Positions 55,355 through 64,000 of a DNA stretch of 64,000 bases are shown piece by piece. The stretch lies in contig NZ_SSBJ01000012.1 in the NCBI RefSeq assembly GCF_004795055.1, forward strand, positions 123,257-187,256, in the 5' to 3' direction. The notes beneath the pieces were generated by a model. That model was not told the origin of the DNA. It searched no databases and saw only the letters and a program-made list of their open reading frames with translations. The DNA comes from Streptomyces sp. A1136. GTDB lineage: Bacteria > Actinomycetota > Actinomycetes > Streptomycetales > Streptomycetaceae. The number at the start of each line of letters is the position of its first letter. Positions within the stretch are counted from its first letter, which is position 1. The translations under genes were made by a program, and so were the position numbers.

Positions 55355-56949
55355 CCCGTCTGACCACGACCGTCGACCCGAACACCCCCGAGCACACCGC
55401 CGCGCGCGCCGCCGCCCTGGACCGCCTCGCGGAACTGGACGCGGCCCACGAGGGTGCCCTGCGCGGCGGTGGCGAGAAGTACACCGCCCGCCATCTGGGC
55501 CGCGGCAAGCTCCTGGCCCGCCAACGCGTCGAGCTGCTCCTGGACCCCGACACGCCGTTCCTCGAACTGTCCCCGCTCGCGGCCTGGGGCAGCGACTACC
55601 CCGTCGGCGCCTCGATGGTCACCGGCATCGGCACCGTCGAAGGCGTCGAGTGCCTGATCACCGCCAACGACCCCACCGTCCGCGGCGGCGCCAGCAACCC
55701 CTGGACCCTCAAGAAGGCCCTGCGGGCCAACGAGATCGCCCGGCAGAACCGGCTGCCCTGCGTCAGCCTCGTCGAATCCGGCGGCGCCGACCTGCCCTCC
55801 CAGAAGGAGATCTTCATCCCGGGCGGCGCGGTCTTCCGCGACATCACCCGGCTGTCGGCCGACGGCATCCCCACGGTCGCGGTCGTCTTCGGCAACTCCA
55901 CCGCCGGAGGGGCCTACATCCCCGGGATGTCCGACCACACCGTCATGATCAAGGACCGTTCGAAGGTGTTCCTCGGCGGTCCGCCCCTGGTCAAGATGGC
56001 CACCGGGGAGGAGAGCGACGACGAGTCCCTCGGCGGCGCCGACATGCACGCCCGCACGTCCGGCCTCGCCGACCACTACGCCCTCGACGAGCACGACGCC
56101 ATCCGCCAGGCCCGACGGATCGTCGCCCGGCTCAACCACCGCAAGCCCCACCAGGACCCGCCGCCCGCCCGGGAGCCGCTGTACGACCCCGAGGAACTCC
56201 TCGGCATCGTCCCCGAGGACCTGAAGACCCCCTTCGACCCCCGCGAGGTCATCGCCCGCATCGTCGACGCCTCCGACTTCGACGAGTTCAAGCCCCTCTA
56301 CGGCACGAGCCTGGTCACCGGCTGGGCCACCCTCCACGGCCATCCGATCGGCATCCTCGCCAACGCCCAGGGGGTCCTGTTCAGCGCCGAGTCGCAGAAG
56401 GCCGCCCAGTTCATCCAGCTCGCCAACCAGCGCGACATCCCGTTGCTGTTCCTCCACAACACCACCGGCTACATGGTCGGCAAGGAATACGAGCAGGGCG
56501 GCATCGTCAAACACGGCTCGATGATGATCAACGCGGTCTCCAACTCCCGGGTCCCGCACCTGTCCGTCCTCATCGGGGCCAGCTACGGCGCCGGCCACTA
56601 CGGCATGTGCGGCCGGGCCTACGAGCCGCGGTTCCTCTTCGCGTGGCCCAGCGCCAAGTCCGCCGTCATGGGACCCGCGCAACTGGCCGGGGTCCTCTCG
56701 ATCGTGGCCCGCCAGTCCGCCGCCGCCAAGGGGCAGCCCTACGACGAGGAGGCCGACGCCGGGATGCGCGCCTTCGTGGAGGCGCAGATCGAGTCCGAGT
56801 CCCTGCCCATGTTCCTGTCGGGGCGGTTGTACGACGACGGGGTCATCGACCCGCGCGACACCCGCACCGTCCTCGGCCTGTGCCTGTCGGCCGTCCACAA
56901 CGCCCCCGTCGAGGGCGCCCGTGGCGGCTTCGGCGTCTTCCGGATGTGA
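55351..56949 (+). CDS. Acyl-CoA carboxylase beta (carboxyltransferase) subunit
   Basis: A 532-aa carboxyltransferase of the methylcrotonyl/geranyl-CoA carboxylase type; it moves the carboxyl group from biotin to the acyl-CoA. Two crotonase-like halves are clear: N-terminal GRGKLLARQRVELLLDPDTPFLELSPLA, GGASNPWTLKKALRANEIARQNRLPCVSLVESGGADLPSQ, and C-terminal QGVLFSAESQKAAQFIQLANQRDIPLLFLHNTTGYMVGKEYEQGGIVKHGSMMI, SYGAGHYGMCGRAYEPRFLFAWPSAKSAVMGP. The ATGA overlap with the AtuA gene and the partner biotin subunit next door make one complex likely. The closest role is branched acyl-CoA breakdown. Confidence 0.94.
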
Positions 56950-58922
56950 GCCCGCAGATGACACCGCCCCTGACGTCCGTCCTCGTCGCCAACCGCGGCG
57001 AGATCGCCGTACGGATCTTCCGTACCGCCCGTGCCCTGGGCCTGGCCACCGCCGCCGTCCACTCCGACGCCGACACCGACGCCCTGCACGTACGCCGCGC
57101 CGACGCGGCCGTACGGCTGCCCGGCACCGCCCCCGCCGACACCTACCTGCGCGCCGACCTGATCGTCGAGGCGGCCCTCGCGGCCGGCGCCGACGCCGTC
57201 CACCCCGGCTACGGGTTCCTCTCCGAGAACGCCGACTTCGCCCGCGCCGTCCGCGACGCCGGGCTGACCTGGATCGGCCCGCCCCCCGAGGCCATCGAGG
57301 CCATGGCCTCCAAGACCCGCGCCAAGGAACTCATGCGGACGGCCGGGGTGCCGCTCCTGGACCCCGTCGACCCGGCCGAGGTCACCACCGCCGACCTGCC
57401 CCTGCTGCTCAAGGCCGCGGCGGGCGGCGGCGGTCGCGGGATGCGGGTCGTCCGCGACCTCGACCGCCTCAAGGACGAACTGGAGGCCGCCCGCGCCGAG
57501 GCCCGCTCCGCCTTCGGCGACGACGAGGTCTTCGCCGAGCCCTACATCGAGCGGGGCCGCCACGTGGAGGTGCAGATCCTGGCCGACGCCCACGGCACCG
57601 TCTGGGCGCTCGGCACCCGTGACTGCTCGCTCCAGCGGCGCCACCAGAAGGTCATCGAGGAGGCCCCCGCGCCCGGCCTGCCGGAATCGTTGCGCGAGCG
57701 TCTCCACCAGGCCGCCGTGGCCGCCGCCCGGGCCGTCTCCTACGAGGGCGCCGGCACCGTCGAGTTCCTCGTGGCCGCCGACGGGCGCCCGTACTTCCTG
57801 GAGATGAACACCCGCCTCCAGGTGGAACACCCCGTCACGGAAGCCGTCTTCGGCCTCGACCTCGTCGCCCTCCAACTGCGCGTCGCCGAGGGGACGGCCC
57901 TGCCGCCGGTGCCGCCCGAGCCCACCGGTCACGCCGTCGAGGCCCGTCTGTACGCGGAGGACCCCGCCCGGGAATGGCGGCCGCAGACCGGAGTGCTCCA
58001 CACCCTGGCCGTGCCCGGCGCGGTGCGCGTGGACACCGGCTTCGAGGACGGGGACGCCGTCGGAGTGCACTACGACCCGATGCTGGCCAAGGTCGTCGCC
58101 CACGCCCCGACCCGGGCGGAGGCCGTCCGTACCCTCGCCCACGCCCTCGCCGGAGCGCGCATCCACGGCCTGACCACCAACCGGGACCTCCTCGTACGGT
58201 CCCTGCGACACCCCGACTTCACCGCCGGGCGCCTCGACACCGGGTTCTACGACCGCCACCTCGCCGGCCTCACCGAGCCCGAGCCGGGCGCGGAACGGGC
58301 CGCCTCCCTGGCCGCGCTCGCCGCCGCCCTCTCCGATGCCGCGCCGCCCCCCGACGCCCCGCTCGCCGCCCGCCTCGGTGGCTGGCGCAACCTGCGCTCG
58401 CAGCCACAGGCACGCCGCTACGTCGTGTCCGGCGCCGAGTACCAGGTCGGCTACAACCCGACGCGCGGCGGGCTCCCGCAGCCCGTGGACCAACCCGGCG
58501 TCTCCGTCCTGGCCGTGGAACCGGGGCTCGTCACCCTCGAAGTGGACGGCGTTCGGCGGGTGTTCCACGTGAAACACAAATCGAACAAAGGGGGCGTCGG
58601 TCCTGCGGAGGTCTACGTGGACGGCCCCCTGGGTGCCCACACCCTGAACCGGTTGCCCCGGTTCGCGGACCCCGAGGACCGCACCGCACCCGGCTCCCTG
58701 CTCGCCCCGATGCCCGGCACCGTCGTCCGCGTCGCCGAGGGCCTCGCCCCCGGTTGCGCCGTCACCGCCGGACAGCCCCTGCTCTGGTTGGAGGCCATGA
58801 AGATGGAACACCGCATCGTCGCGCCCGCCTCCGGCACGCTCACCGCCCTCCACGCCGCAACCGGCCACCAGGTCGAATTCGGCGCCCTGCTCGCCGTAGT
58901 CCAGGAGGAAACGCCCGCATGA
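56946..58922 (+). CDS. Acyl-CoA carboxylase biotin carboxylase/biotin carrier subunit
   Basis: A 658-aa fused biotin carboxylase and carrier protein. Biotin carboxylase: VLVANRGEIAVRIFRTARALG, HPGYGFLSENADFARAV, ATP-grasp LLLKAAAGGGGRGMRVV, EMNTRLQVEHPVTEAV. The biotin attachment site is EAMKMEH with Lys at about residue 619. A BT domain linker (about 470-580) includes a Gly/Lys segment near FHVKHKSNKGGVGPAEVYVDG. The GTG at 56946 gives a GTGA overlap with the beta subunit gene; an ATG at 56958 is possible. Confidence 0.94.
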   Translation: MSPQMTPPLTSVLVANRGEIAVRIFRTARALGLATAAVHSDADTDALHVRRADAAVRLPGTAPADTYLRADLIVEAALAAGADAVHPGYGFLSENADFARAVRDAGLTWIGPPPEAIEAMASKTRAKELMRTAGVPLLDPVDPAEVTTADLPLLLKAAAGGGGRGMRVVRDLDRLKDELEAARAEARSAFGDDEVFAEPYIERGRHVEVQILADAHGTVWALGTRDCSLQRRHQKVIEEAPAPGLPESLRERLHQAAVAAARAVSYEGAGTVEFLVAADGRPYFLEMNTRLQVEHPVTEAVFGLDLVALQLRVAEGTALPPVPPEPTGHAVEARLYAEDPAREWRPQTGVLHTLAVPGAVRVDTGFEDGDAVGVHYDPMLAKVVAHAPTRAEAVRTLAHALAGARIHGLTTNRDLLVRSLRHPDFTAGRLDTGFYDRHLAGLTEPEPGAERAASLAALAAALSDAAPPPDAPLAARLGGWRNLRSQPQARRYVVSGAEYQVGYNPTRGGLPQPVDQPGVSVLAVEPGLVTLEVDGVRRVFHVKHKSNKGGVGPAEVYVDGPLGAHTLNRLPRFADPEDRTAPGSLLAPMPGTVVRVAEGLAPGCAVTAGQPLLWLEAMKMEHRIVAPASGTLTALHAATGHQVEFGALLAVVQEETPA

Positions 58923-60112
58923 GCAACTCCGTTGTGGAAACCGAAGAGCACCAGGCCCTGCGCGCCGCCGTCGCCGCCCTCGGGCAGCGTTACGGCCGCG
59001 AGTACCTCGCCCGGACCGCCCGCGAGGGCCGTCACCCCGAGGAGCTGTGGGCCGACGCCGCCAAGCTCGGCTATCTCGGCGTCAACCTCCCGGAGGAGTA
59101 CGGAGGTGGGGGTGGCGGCATCACCGAACTCTCCATCGTCCTCGAAGAGCTCGGCGCCGCCGGATGTCCCCTGCTGATGATGGTCGTCTCACCCGCGATC
59201 TGCGGCACCGTCATCGCCCGCTTCGGCACCGAGCCCCAGAAGCGGGCCTGGCTCCCCGGCCTGGCCGACGGCACCCGCACCATGGCCTTCGGCATCACCG
59301 AACCCGACGCCGGCTCCAACTCCCACCGCATCACGACCACCGCCCGGCGGGACGGCGACGCATGGGTGCTGACCGGCCGCAAGGTCTTCATCTCGGGCGT
59401 GGACATCGCGGACGCCACCCTGATCGTCGGTCGCACCGAAGACGCCGGGACCGGCCGGCTCAAGCCCTGCCTGTTCATCGTGCCCCGCGAGACACCCGGC
59501 TTCTCCCGCTCCGTCATCGAGATGGAACTCCAGGCGGCGGAGAAGCAGTTCGAACTGGTCCTGGACGACGTCCGACTGCCCGCCGACGCCCTGGTCGGCG
59601 GAGGTCCCTCCCATACCGGAGGCGTGGGGGGAGAGGACGTGGGCCTGCTCCAGCTCTTCGCCGGACTCAACCCCGAGCGGATCATGACGGCCGCCTTCGC
59701 GATCGGCATGGGCCGGTACGCCCTCGCCAAGGCCGTGGACTACGCCAAGACCCGCCAGGTGTGGAAGGAGCCCATCGGCGCCCACCAAGCCATCGCCCAC
59801 CCCCTCGCCCAGTCCCACATCGAGCTGGAACTGGCCCGGCTGATGATGCGCAAGGCCGCCCTCCTTTACGACGCGGGCGACGACATGGGCGCGGGCGAGG
59901 CGGCCAACATGGCCAAGTACGCCGCTGCCGAAGCCTGCGTGCGGGCGGTGGACCAGTCCGTGCACACCCTGGGCGGCAACGGCCTCACCCGCGAGTACGG
60001 CTTGGCCTCCCTGATCACCGCGTCCCGCGTGGCCCGGATCGCCCCCGTCAGCCGGGAGATGATCCTCAACTTCGTCTCGCACCAGACGCTGGGCCTGCCC
60101 AAGTCCTACTGA
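58919..60112 (+). CDS. Acyl-CoA dehydrogenase
   Basis: A 397-aa flavoenzyme that introduces a 2,3-double bond into acyl-CoA. Motifs include GYLGVNLPEEYGGGGGGITELSIVLEELG (N-terminal), MAFGITEPDAGSNSHRITTTARR (FAD/acyl region), TGRKVFISGVDIADATLIVGRTED and the C-terminal LGGNGLTREYGLASLITASRVARIAPVSREMIL; the catalytic base is expected in the C-terminal domain. A Gly-rich loop at 59605-59640 is unusual. It starts with an ATGA overlap, so it is the last gene of the tightly coupled operon. Confidence 0.93.
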   Translation: MSNSVVETEEHQALRAAVAALGQRYGREYLARTAREGRHPEELWADAAKLGYLGVNLPEEYGGGGGGITELSIVLEELGAAGCPLLMMVVSPAICGTVIARFGTEPQKRAWLPGLADGTRTMAFGITEPDAGSNSHRITTTARRDGDAWVLTGRKVFISGVDIADATLIVGRTEDAGTGRLKPCLFIVPRETPGFSRSVIEMELQAAEKQFELVLDDVRLPADALVGGGPSHTGGVGGEDVGLLQLFAGLNPERIMTAAFAIGMGRYALAKAVDYAKTRQVWKEPIGAHQAIAHPLAQSHIELELARLMMRKAALLYDAGDDMGAGEAANMAKYAAAEACVRAVDQSVHTLGGNGLTREYGLASLITASRVARIAPVSREMILNFVSHQTLGLPKSY

Positions 60113-60359
60113 CGGCCGTGCCGGGTCGGTCGGGGCGGGGAGCGGGCAGGAGATCGGCCGCCCGTAATACGGGCCTGATCCGCCCCCGGCCCGGCACCCG
60201 CCCCGGCCCGCCCCGACCGACCCGGCACCCGCCCCGGCCCGGCACCGGACCGCCCCTGGCCGCCGGCTTCCCCCGGGGGTGACTTGGCGGGCAGCCGCCG
60301 GGTCCGCATACCCTCCCCCGGGGGAGGACCCCCGACCGGCCCACCCCTCCGGAGGAGAC
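60113..60359. other. Spacer between the coupled operon and the enoyl-CoA hydratase gene
   Basis: 247 bp. It holds a GCCCGT-AAT-ACGGGC hairpin near 60162-60176, two 21-bp direct repeats (60190-60210 and 60221-60241) and a perfect 16-bp palindrome CCTCCCCCGGGGGAGG (60312-60327) just before the GGAGGAG ribosome site. A terminator/promoter combination is likely, so the hydratase may be expressed separately. Confidence 0.6.
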
Positions 60360-61097
60360 ATGGCCCGACTCGTGCACGCCGACCAGGCGACCGGTATCGC
60401 CACGCTCACGCTCGACTCCCCGGCCAACCGCAACGCGCTCTCCGCGGACCTCGTCGGCGAGCTGCGCGCGGCCCTCGCCGACGCGGGCGCGGACCCGACG
60501 GTCCGCGCCGTCGTCCTCACCCACACCGGCACCACCTTCTGTTCCGGCGCCGACCTCAAGTCCCCCTGCGACCCCGCGGATTTCCTGGCCCTGCTCTTGG
60601 AGGTCGCGGAACTCCCCAAGCCCGTCGTGGGCCGCGTCACCGGACACGTCCGGGCGGGCGGCCTCGGGCTGCTCGGCGCCTGCGACATCGCCGCCGCGGG
60701 GCCCCGGTCCACGTACGCCTTCACCGAAACCCACCTGGGGGTCGTACCGGCCGTCATCTCGGCGCCGCTGCTGCCGCGCCTGGACCCGCGCGCCGCCTCC
60801 CGGTACCTCCTGACCGCCGAGGCCTTCGACGCCGCCGAAGCCGCCCGCATCGGCCTGCTCACCCTGCACGGCGCGGACGTCGACGAGGTGCTCGCCCCGG
60901 TCCTCGCGGGCCTGCGCAAGGCCGGTCCCGAAGCCCTCGCCGCGACCAAGCGGCTGCTGACCGCACCGGTCAGGGCCGCACTCGCCGAGCACGGCGCCGC
61001 CCTGACCGCGCTGTCGGCCCGCCACTTCGCCTCCGCCGAGGCCCGTGAGGGCATCACCGCCCGCCTCGAACGCCGGGACCCGTCATGGGCACGGTGA
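60360..61097 (+). CDS. Enoyl-CoA hydratase/isomerase family protein
   Basis: A 245-aa crotonase-fold enzyme for hydration of a 2,3-unsaturated acyl-CoA. Oxyanion-loop motifs: TFCSGADLKSP (HAG-like) and GHVRAGGLGLLGACDIAAAG; the first catalytic Glu is not obvious in the usual position (the HVRAGGLGLL segment lacks it), the second lies in FTETHLGVVP. It ends with a KRLLTAPVRAAL tail. GGAGGAG precedes the ATG. The 3' end overlaps the TetR gene by 13 bp. In context it would act after the dehydrogenase or the carboxylase. Confidence 0.9.
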   Translation: MARLVHADQATGIATLTLDSPANRNALSADLVGELRAALADAGADPTVRAVVLTHTGTTFCSGADLKSPCDPADFLALLLEVAELPKPVVGRVTGHVRAGGLGLLGACDIAAAGPRSTYAFTETHLGVVPAVISAPLLPRLDPRAASRYLLTAEAFDAAEAARIGLLTLHGADVDEVLAPVLAGLRKAGPEALAATKRLLTAPVRAALAEHGAALTALSARHFASAEAREGITARLERRDPSWAR

Positions 61098-61693
61098 CCG
61101 GCCCCGGGCCGACGGCCGGCCCGAAGCAGGCCCGCAGCCGCGTCACCCGCCGCCACCTCTTGGAGGCGGCCGTCTCCTGCCTCGCCGAGCACGGCTGGGC
61201 GGGCTCCACCGTCGCCGTCGTCGCCGAACGGGCCGGGGTCTCGCGCGGCGCGGCCCAGCACCACTTCCCGACCCGCGAGAAGCTGTTCACGGCCGCCGTG
61301 GAGCACGTCGCCGAAGAACGCTCCACCGCCCTGCGCGAGCTGTTCCACGCGGGCCCCGCGCCCCGTACGGCCGTCGTCGAGGCCCTGGTCGACCTGTACA
61401 CCGGCACGCTCTTCCGGGCCGCCCTCCAACTGTGGGTCGCCGCGTCCAACGAGGAGCAGTTGCGCCCGCACGTGGCCGGACTCGAAGCCCGCGTCGGCCG
61501 CGAGACGCACCGCATCGCGGTGGAACTGCTCGGCGCGGACGAGTCGGTACCGGGCGTCCGGGAGACCGTGCAGGGCCTCCTGGACATGGCCCGGGGCCTG
61601 GGTCTGGCCAACGTCCTGTCCGACGACACGGCGCGCCGGGCCCGGGTCGTCAGCCAGTGGGCCCGGGTCCTGGACGCGACGCTCGGCCCCTGA
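61085..61693 (+). CDS. TetR family transcriptional regulator of the acyl-CoA cluster
   Basis: A 202-aa repressor-type protein. The N-terminal DNA-binding part is RSRVTRRHLLEAAVSCLAEHGWAGSTVAVVAERAGVSRGAAQHHFPTREKLFTAAVEHVAEE (residues about 18-80). The C-terminal ligand domain is helical (LFRAALQLWVAASNEEQLRPHVAGLEARVG). It overlaps the hydratase gene by 13 bp and ends the cluster, so it probably controls the whole unit, perhaps through the palindrome at 52712 and with an acyl-CoA as inducer. That control is inferred. Confidence 0.9.
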   Translation: MGTVTGPGPTAGPKQARSRVTRRHLLEAAVSCLAEHGWAGSTVAVVAERAGVSRGAAQHHFPTREKLFTAAVEHVAEERSTALRELFHAGPAPRTAVVEALVDLYTGTLFRAALQLWVAASNEEQLRPHVAGLEARVGRETHRIAVELLGADESVPGVRETVQGLLDMARGLGLANVLSDDTARRARVVSQWARVLDATLGP

Positions 61694-61715
61694 ACCGGCC
61701 CCCGGGCACGCGACA

Positions 61716-61745
61716 GGCGCCGCACCCCTCGTGGGGTGCGGCGCC
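61716..61745. terminator. Bidirectional terminator
   Basis: Perfect 13-bp arms GGCGCCGCACCCC and GGGGTGCGGCGCC with a TCGT loop, between the TetR gene (plus) and citrate synthase (minus). Confidence 0.9.
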
Positions 61746-61763
61746 CGGTGCGGCGGGTGCGGA

Positions 61764-62870
61764 TCAGGCCGTCTCGGCCATGTCCGCGTAGCCCTCGATG
61801 TCACGCGGGTCGCGCCGGCCCGGTCCGACGTAACGGGCCGACGGGCGCACCAGGCGGCCCGTGCGCTTCTGCTCCAGGATGTGTGCCGACCAGCCCGCCG
61901 TACGGGCGCAGCTGAACATCGACGTGAACATGTGCGCCGGGACCTCGGCGAAGTCCAACATGATCGCCGCCCAGAACTCCACGTTCGTCGCGAGCACCCG
62001 GTCGGGACGGCGCGCGTGCAGTTCCTCCAGCGCCGCCTTCTCCAGCGCGGCGGCGACCTCGTAGCGCGGGGCGTCCAGTTCCTTCGCGGTGCGGCGCAGC
62101 ACACGGGCGCGCGGGTCCTCGGCCCGGTAGACCCGGTGCCCGAAGCCCATCAGCCGCTCGCCCTTGTCCAGGGCCTTCTTCACGTACGCCACGGCGTCGC
62201 CGGTGCGCTCGATCTCCTCGATCATGCCGAGGACCCGGGACGGCGCCCCGCCGTGCAGCGGCCCGGACATCGCGCCGACGGCGCCCGAGAGCGCCGCCGC
62301 CACGTCGGCGCCGGTGGAGGCGATCACCCGGGCGGTGAAGGTGGAGGCGTTCATGCCGTGCTCGGCGGCGGAGGTCCAGTAGGCGTCGACGGCCTTGACG
62401 TGCCGGGGGTCCGGCTCGCCCCGCCAGCGGATCATGAACCGCTCGACGACGGACTCGGCCTTGTCGATCTCCTTCTGCGGCACCATCGGCAGCCCTTGGC
62501 CGCGGGCGGACTGCGCGACGTAGGACAGGGCCATCACGGCCGCCCGCGCCAGGTCGTCACGGGCCGTGCGCTCGTCGATGTCGAGCAGCGGTTTCAGTCC
62601 CCACACGGGGGCGAGCATCGCGAGCGCGGACTGCACGTCGACCCGGATGTCACCCGAGTGCACGGGGATCGGGAAGGGCTCGGCGGCCGGCAGGCCGGGG
62701 TTGAAGGCACCGTCGACCAGCAGGCCCCACACGTTCCCGAAGGAGACGTGGCCGACCAGGTCTTCGATGTCCACCCCCCGGTAGCGGAGGGACCCGCCCT
62801 CCTTGTCGGGCTCGGCGATCTCCGTCTCGAACGCGACGACCCCTTCGAGCCCGGGTACGAAGTCGGACAT
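61764..62870 (-). CDS. Citrate synthase (short bacterial type)
   Basis: A 368-aa enzyme that condenses oxaloacetate and acetyl-CoA (or, for some members, propionyl-CoA). Active-site segments: GPLHGGAPSRVLGMI (His), MGFGHRVYRAEDPRARVLRRTAKEL (His and Arg), and WAAIMLDFAEVPAHMFTSMFSCARTAGWSAHILEQ (Asp/Arg). The N-terminal sequence GLEGVVAFETEIAEPDKEGGSLRYRGVDIEDL is typical of this group, which lacks the long N-terminal domain. The ATG has GAGGAG. A 2-methylcitrate synthase role is possible but not shown. Confidence 0.92.
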   Translation of the reverse strand: MSDFVPGLEGVVAFETEIAEPDKEGGSLRYRGVDIEDLVGHVSFGNVWGLLVDGAFNPGLPAAEPFPIPVHSGDIRVDVQSALAMLAPVWGLKPLLDIDERTARDDLARAAVMALSYVAQSARGQGLPMVPQKEIDKAESVVERFMIRWRGEPDPRHVKAVDAYWTSAAEHGMNASTFTARVIASTGADVAAALSGAVGAMSGPLHGGAPSRVLGMIEEIERTGDAVAYVKKALDKGERLMGFGHRVYRAEDPRARVLRRTAKELDAPRYEVAAALEKAALEELHARRPDRVLATNVEFWAAIMLDFAEVPAHMFTSMFSCARTAGWSAHILEQKRTGRLVRPSARYVGPGRRDPRDIEGYADMAETA

Positions 62871-63066
62871 CAGGCGGCTCCTCAGATAGTGCGAACACGC
62901 GCGGCTCCCGGCGTGATTCGCGGTCCGGCGCGGTCATCCCCGTTGATGCCCGGCACGGTCGATGGTCATCCGTGCGGGGACCCTCGGACCGGCCCCAAGA
63001 TTTTGTCCGTTCCGGATGGTCTGCGGAAGCGTGACATACGGCACACCCCCGGCGGTCGTACTGCGG

Positions 63067-63072
63067 CAGGAT
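63067..63072 (+). promoter_or_regulatory. -10 hexamer CAGGAT for pdxH
   Basis: CAGGAT is followed by 7 nt and the GTG at 63080, which makes that start more likely than the in-frame ATG at 63071 lying inside the hexamer. Confidence 0.5.
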
Positions 63073-63079
63073 GGCCCGC

Positions 63080-63733
63080 GTGACCCACCAGGACCTTGAT
63101 CCCGCCACCATGCGCAAGCACTACCGCTCCGAGATCCTCGACGAGGAGACCCTCGCGGAGGACCCGATGGGGCAGTTCGCCCTGTGGTTCCGGCAGACCG
63201 CCGCGTCGCACCTCTTCGAACCCAACGCGATGGTCGTCTCGACCGCGACCGCCGACGGCCGCCCCAGCTCCCGCACGGTCCTCCTCAAGCAGTTCGACGA
63301 GCGGGGCTTCGTCTTCTTCACCAACTACGCCTCCCGCAAGGGCCGCGAGATCGCCGAGAACCCGTACGTGTCGCTGCTGTTCCCCTGGCACCCGATCGCC
63401 CGCCAGGTCAGCGTGACGGGCACCGCCGCCCGGATCGGCCGGGACGAGACGGCCGCGTACTTCCGGTCCCGGCCGCACGGCTCGCAGCTCGGGGCCTGGG
63501 CGAGCGCGCAGTCCGAGGTCATCGACTCCCGCGCGGAACTGGACCGGCGGTACGCGGAGCTGGCGGAGCGCTACCCGGAGGGCGAGCAGGTGCCCGTGCC
63601 GCCGGAGTGGGGCGGTCTGCGGGTGGTGCCGGACGCGGTGGAGTTCTGGCAGGGGCACGAGAACCGGCTGCACGACCGGCTGCGGTACGTCCGCGAGGGC
63701 GGTAAGTGGCGCGTCGAGCGGCTCTGCCCGTAG
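63080..63733 (+). CDS. pdxH: Pyridoxamine 5'-phosphate oxidase PdxH
   Basis: A 217-aa FMN enzyme that oxidises pyridoxamine/pyridoxine 5'-phosphate to PLP. Motifs: [29 protein letters not shown], the FMN segment [50 protein letters not shown] and the C-terminal [29 protein letters not shown]...WRVERLCP, which includes the RLHDR motif. The start is set at GTG 63080. It is divergent from citrate synthase. Confidence 0.94.
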   Translation: MTHQDLDPATMRKHYRSEILDEETLAEDPMGQFALWFRQTAASHLFEPNAMVVSTATADGRPSSRTVLLKQFDERGFVFFTNYASRKGREIAENPYVSLLFPWHPIARQVSVTGTAARIGRDETAAYFRSRPHGSQLGAWASAQSEVIDSRAELDRRYAELAERYPEGEQVPVPPEWGGLRVVPDAVEFWQGHENRLHDRLRYVREGGKWRVERLCP

Positions 63734-64000
63734 CCGCGCCGGTATTCGCACATGACCCGGGACCCGTAGGTCGGGGAACGCAGCCGACCAGGTCGGGGAA
63801 CGCAGACGACCCGCGGGCTCGGGATCCTCTCCTGCAGTGAGAGGAGCCGGCCGGACGTACCGGCGAGCCCGCGGGTCGGGTGACTGCTTGGGATTGGCGC
63901 CTGGCGTTCCCGCCGGGCACCGCACTGGGTGCGTGCGACGACGGGCGCTTTAGCCCGCAGCCACCTCACGCGTCCGGTTTCCGTACATTTCGGGAACCAC
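63734..64000. other. Strongly structured non-coding stretch running off the right edge
   Basis: It begins with two copies of a 16-bp unit AGGTCGGGGAACGCAG (63768-63783 and 63790-63805). A perfect 15-bp inverted repeat (CGACCCGCGGGCTCG at 63807, CGAGCCCGCGGGTCG further on) encloses a CCTCTC/GAGAGG hairpin. Further on are GGCGTTCCCGCCGGGCACC, CGGGCGCTTTAGCCCG and AGCCCGCAGCCACCTC. The layout suggests a structured leader RNA, possibly a cyclic-di-AMP (ydaO-type) riboswitch, for a gene beyond the window. Identification is weak. Confidence 0.4.

Noticed and set aside
63571..63969. Minus-strand gene at the right edge
   Set aside because: It overlaps most of pdxH and shows no domain; the DNA here is better explained by structured repeats.

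Overview
The window is chromosomal DNA of a Streptomyces or close relative. The evidence is the very high G+C, frequent GTG starts, Scr1-type HTH plus DUF397 genes, the futalosine menaquinone genes mqnB and mqnD, a bacterial XPB helicase, and many promoters in which a TANNNT- or CANNNT-like hexamer lies 6-7 nt before the start codon (leaderless mRNAs). From memory, the gene order resembles the SCO43xx part of the S. coelicolor chromosome; I could not check this. No rRNA, tRNA, CRISPR array, prophage or insertion sequence was seen.

Layout. 1-3.5 kb: the 3' end of a secreted subtilase, an Scr1-like HTH/DUF397 pair facing a two-gene unit of unknown function, and a GNAT acetyltransferase. 3.6-7 kb: a PTS EIIBC permease with the etherase MurQ (MurNAc uptake and recycling), then two small genes. 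7.1-10.6 kb: a Cmx/CmlR-like exporter, an HD-type protein, cutC and a secreted protein. 10.8-20.9 kb: a HelD-like RNA-polymerase-associated ATPase, a leaderless small gene, a short GT87-like membrane protein, XPB, a DUF4291 gene, a large helicase-associated protein and a membrane protein. 21.2-27.7 kb: HAD hydrolase, cold-shock protein, mqnD and mqnB, a lipoprotein, an MFS transporter and a DUF3027 protein.

27.9-31.6 kb: a flotillin with a short NfeD-like partner, an anchored beta-propeller-like protein and an SGNH hydrolase. 31.7-37.8 kb: aldo/keto reductase, a 29-aa membrane peptide, the RNA 2',3'-cyclic phosphodiesterase ThpR, a marR-MFS operon with its operator, an RHH protein, a purine permease and a DUF2530 protein. 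37.9-46.9 kb: a P-type ATPase, a small secreted protein beside a membrane-anchored HTH protein with an exported domain, a sacsin/Hsp90-like ATPase and serC. 46.9-52.4 kb: a fused FAD/Fe-S oxidoreductase, an EamA transporter and a CocE-type hydrolase.

52.7-61.7 kb is the clearest metabolic unit: a TIGR03084 DinB protein, an AtuA-like protein, acyl-CoA carboxylase beta and biotin subunits and an acyl-CoA dehydrogenase are joined by 4-bp start/stop overlaps. A separately led enoyl-CoA hydratase and TetR regulator follow. It looks like catabolism of a branched or isoprenoid-type acyl-CoA through a carboxylation step. A 12-bp palindrome before the first gene is the best operator candidate. The window ends with citrate synthase, pdxH and a strongly structured non-coding stretch that runs off the right edge.

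Most of the window is ordinary conserved chromosome. The items most worth a second look are the HTH-TM-exported-domain protein, the AtuA/carboxylase operon with its palindrome, the structured element at the right edge and the widespread leaderless promoter pattern.
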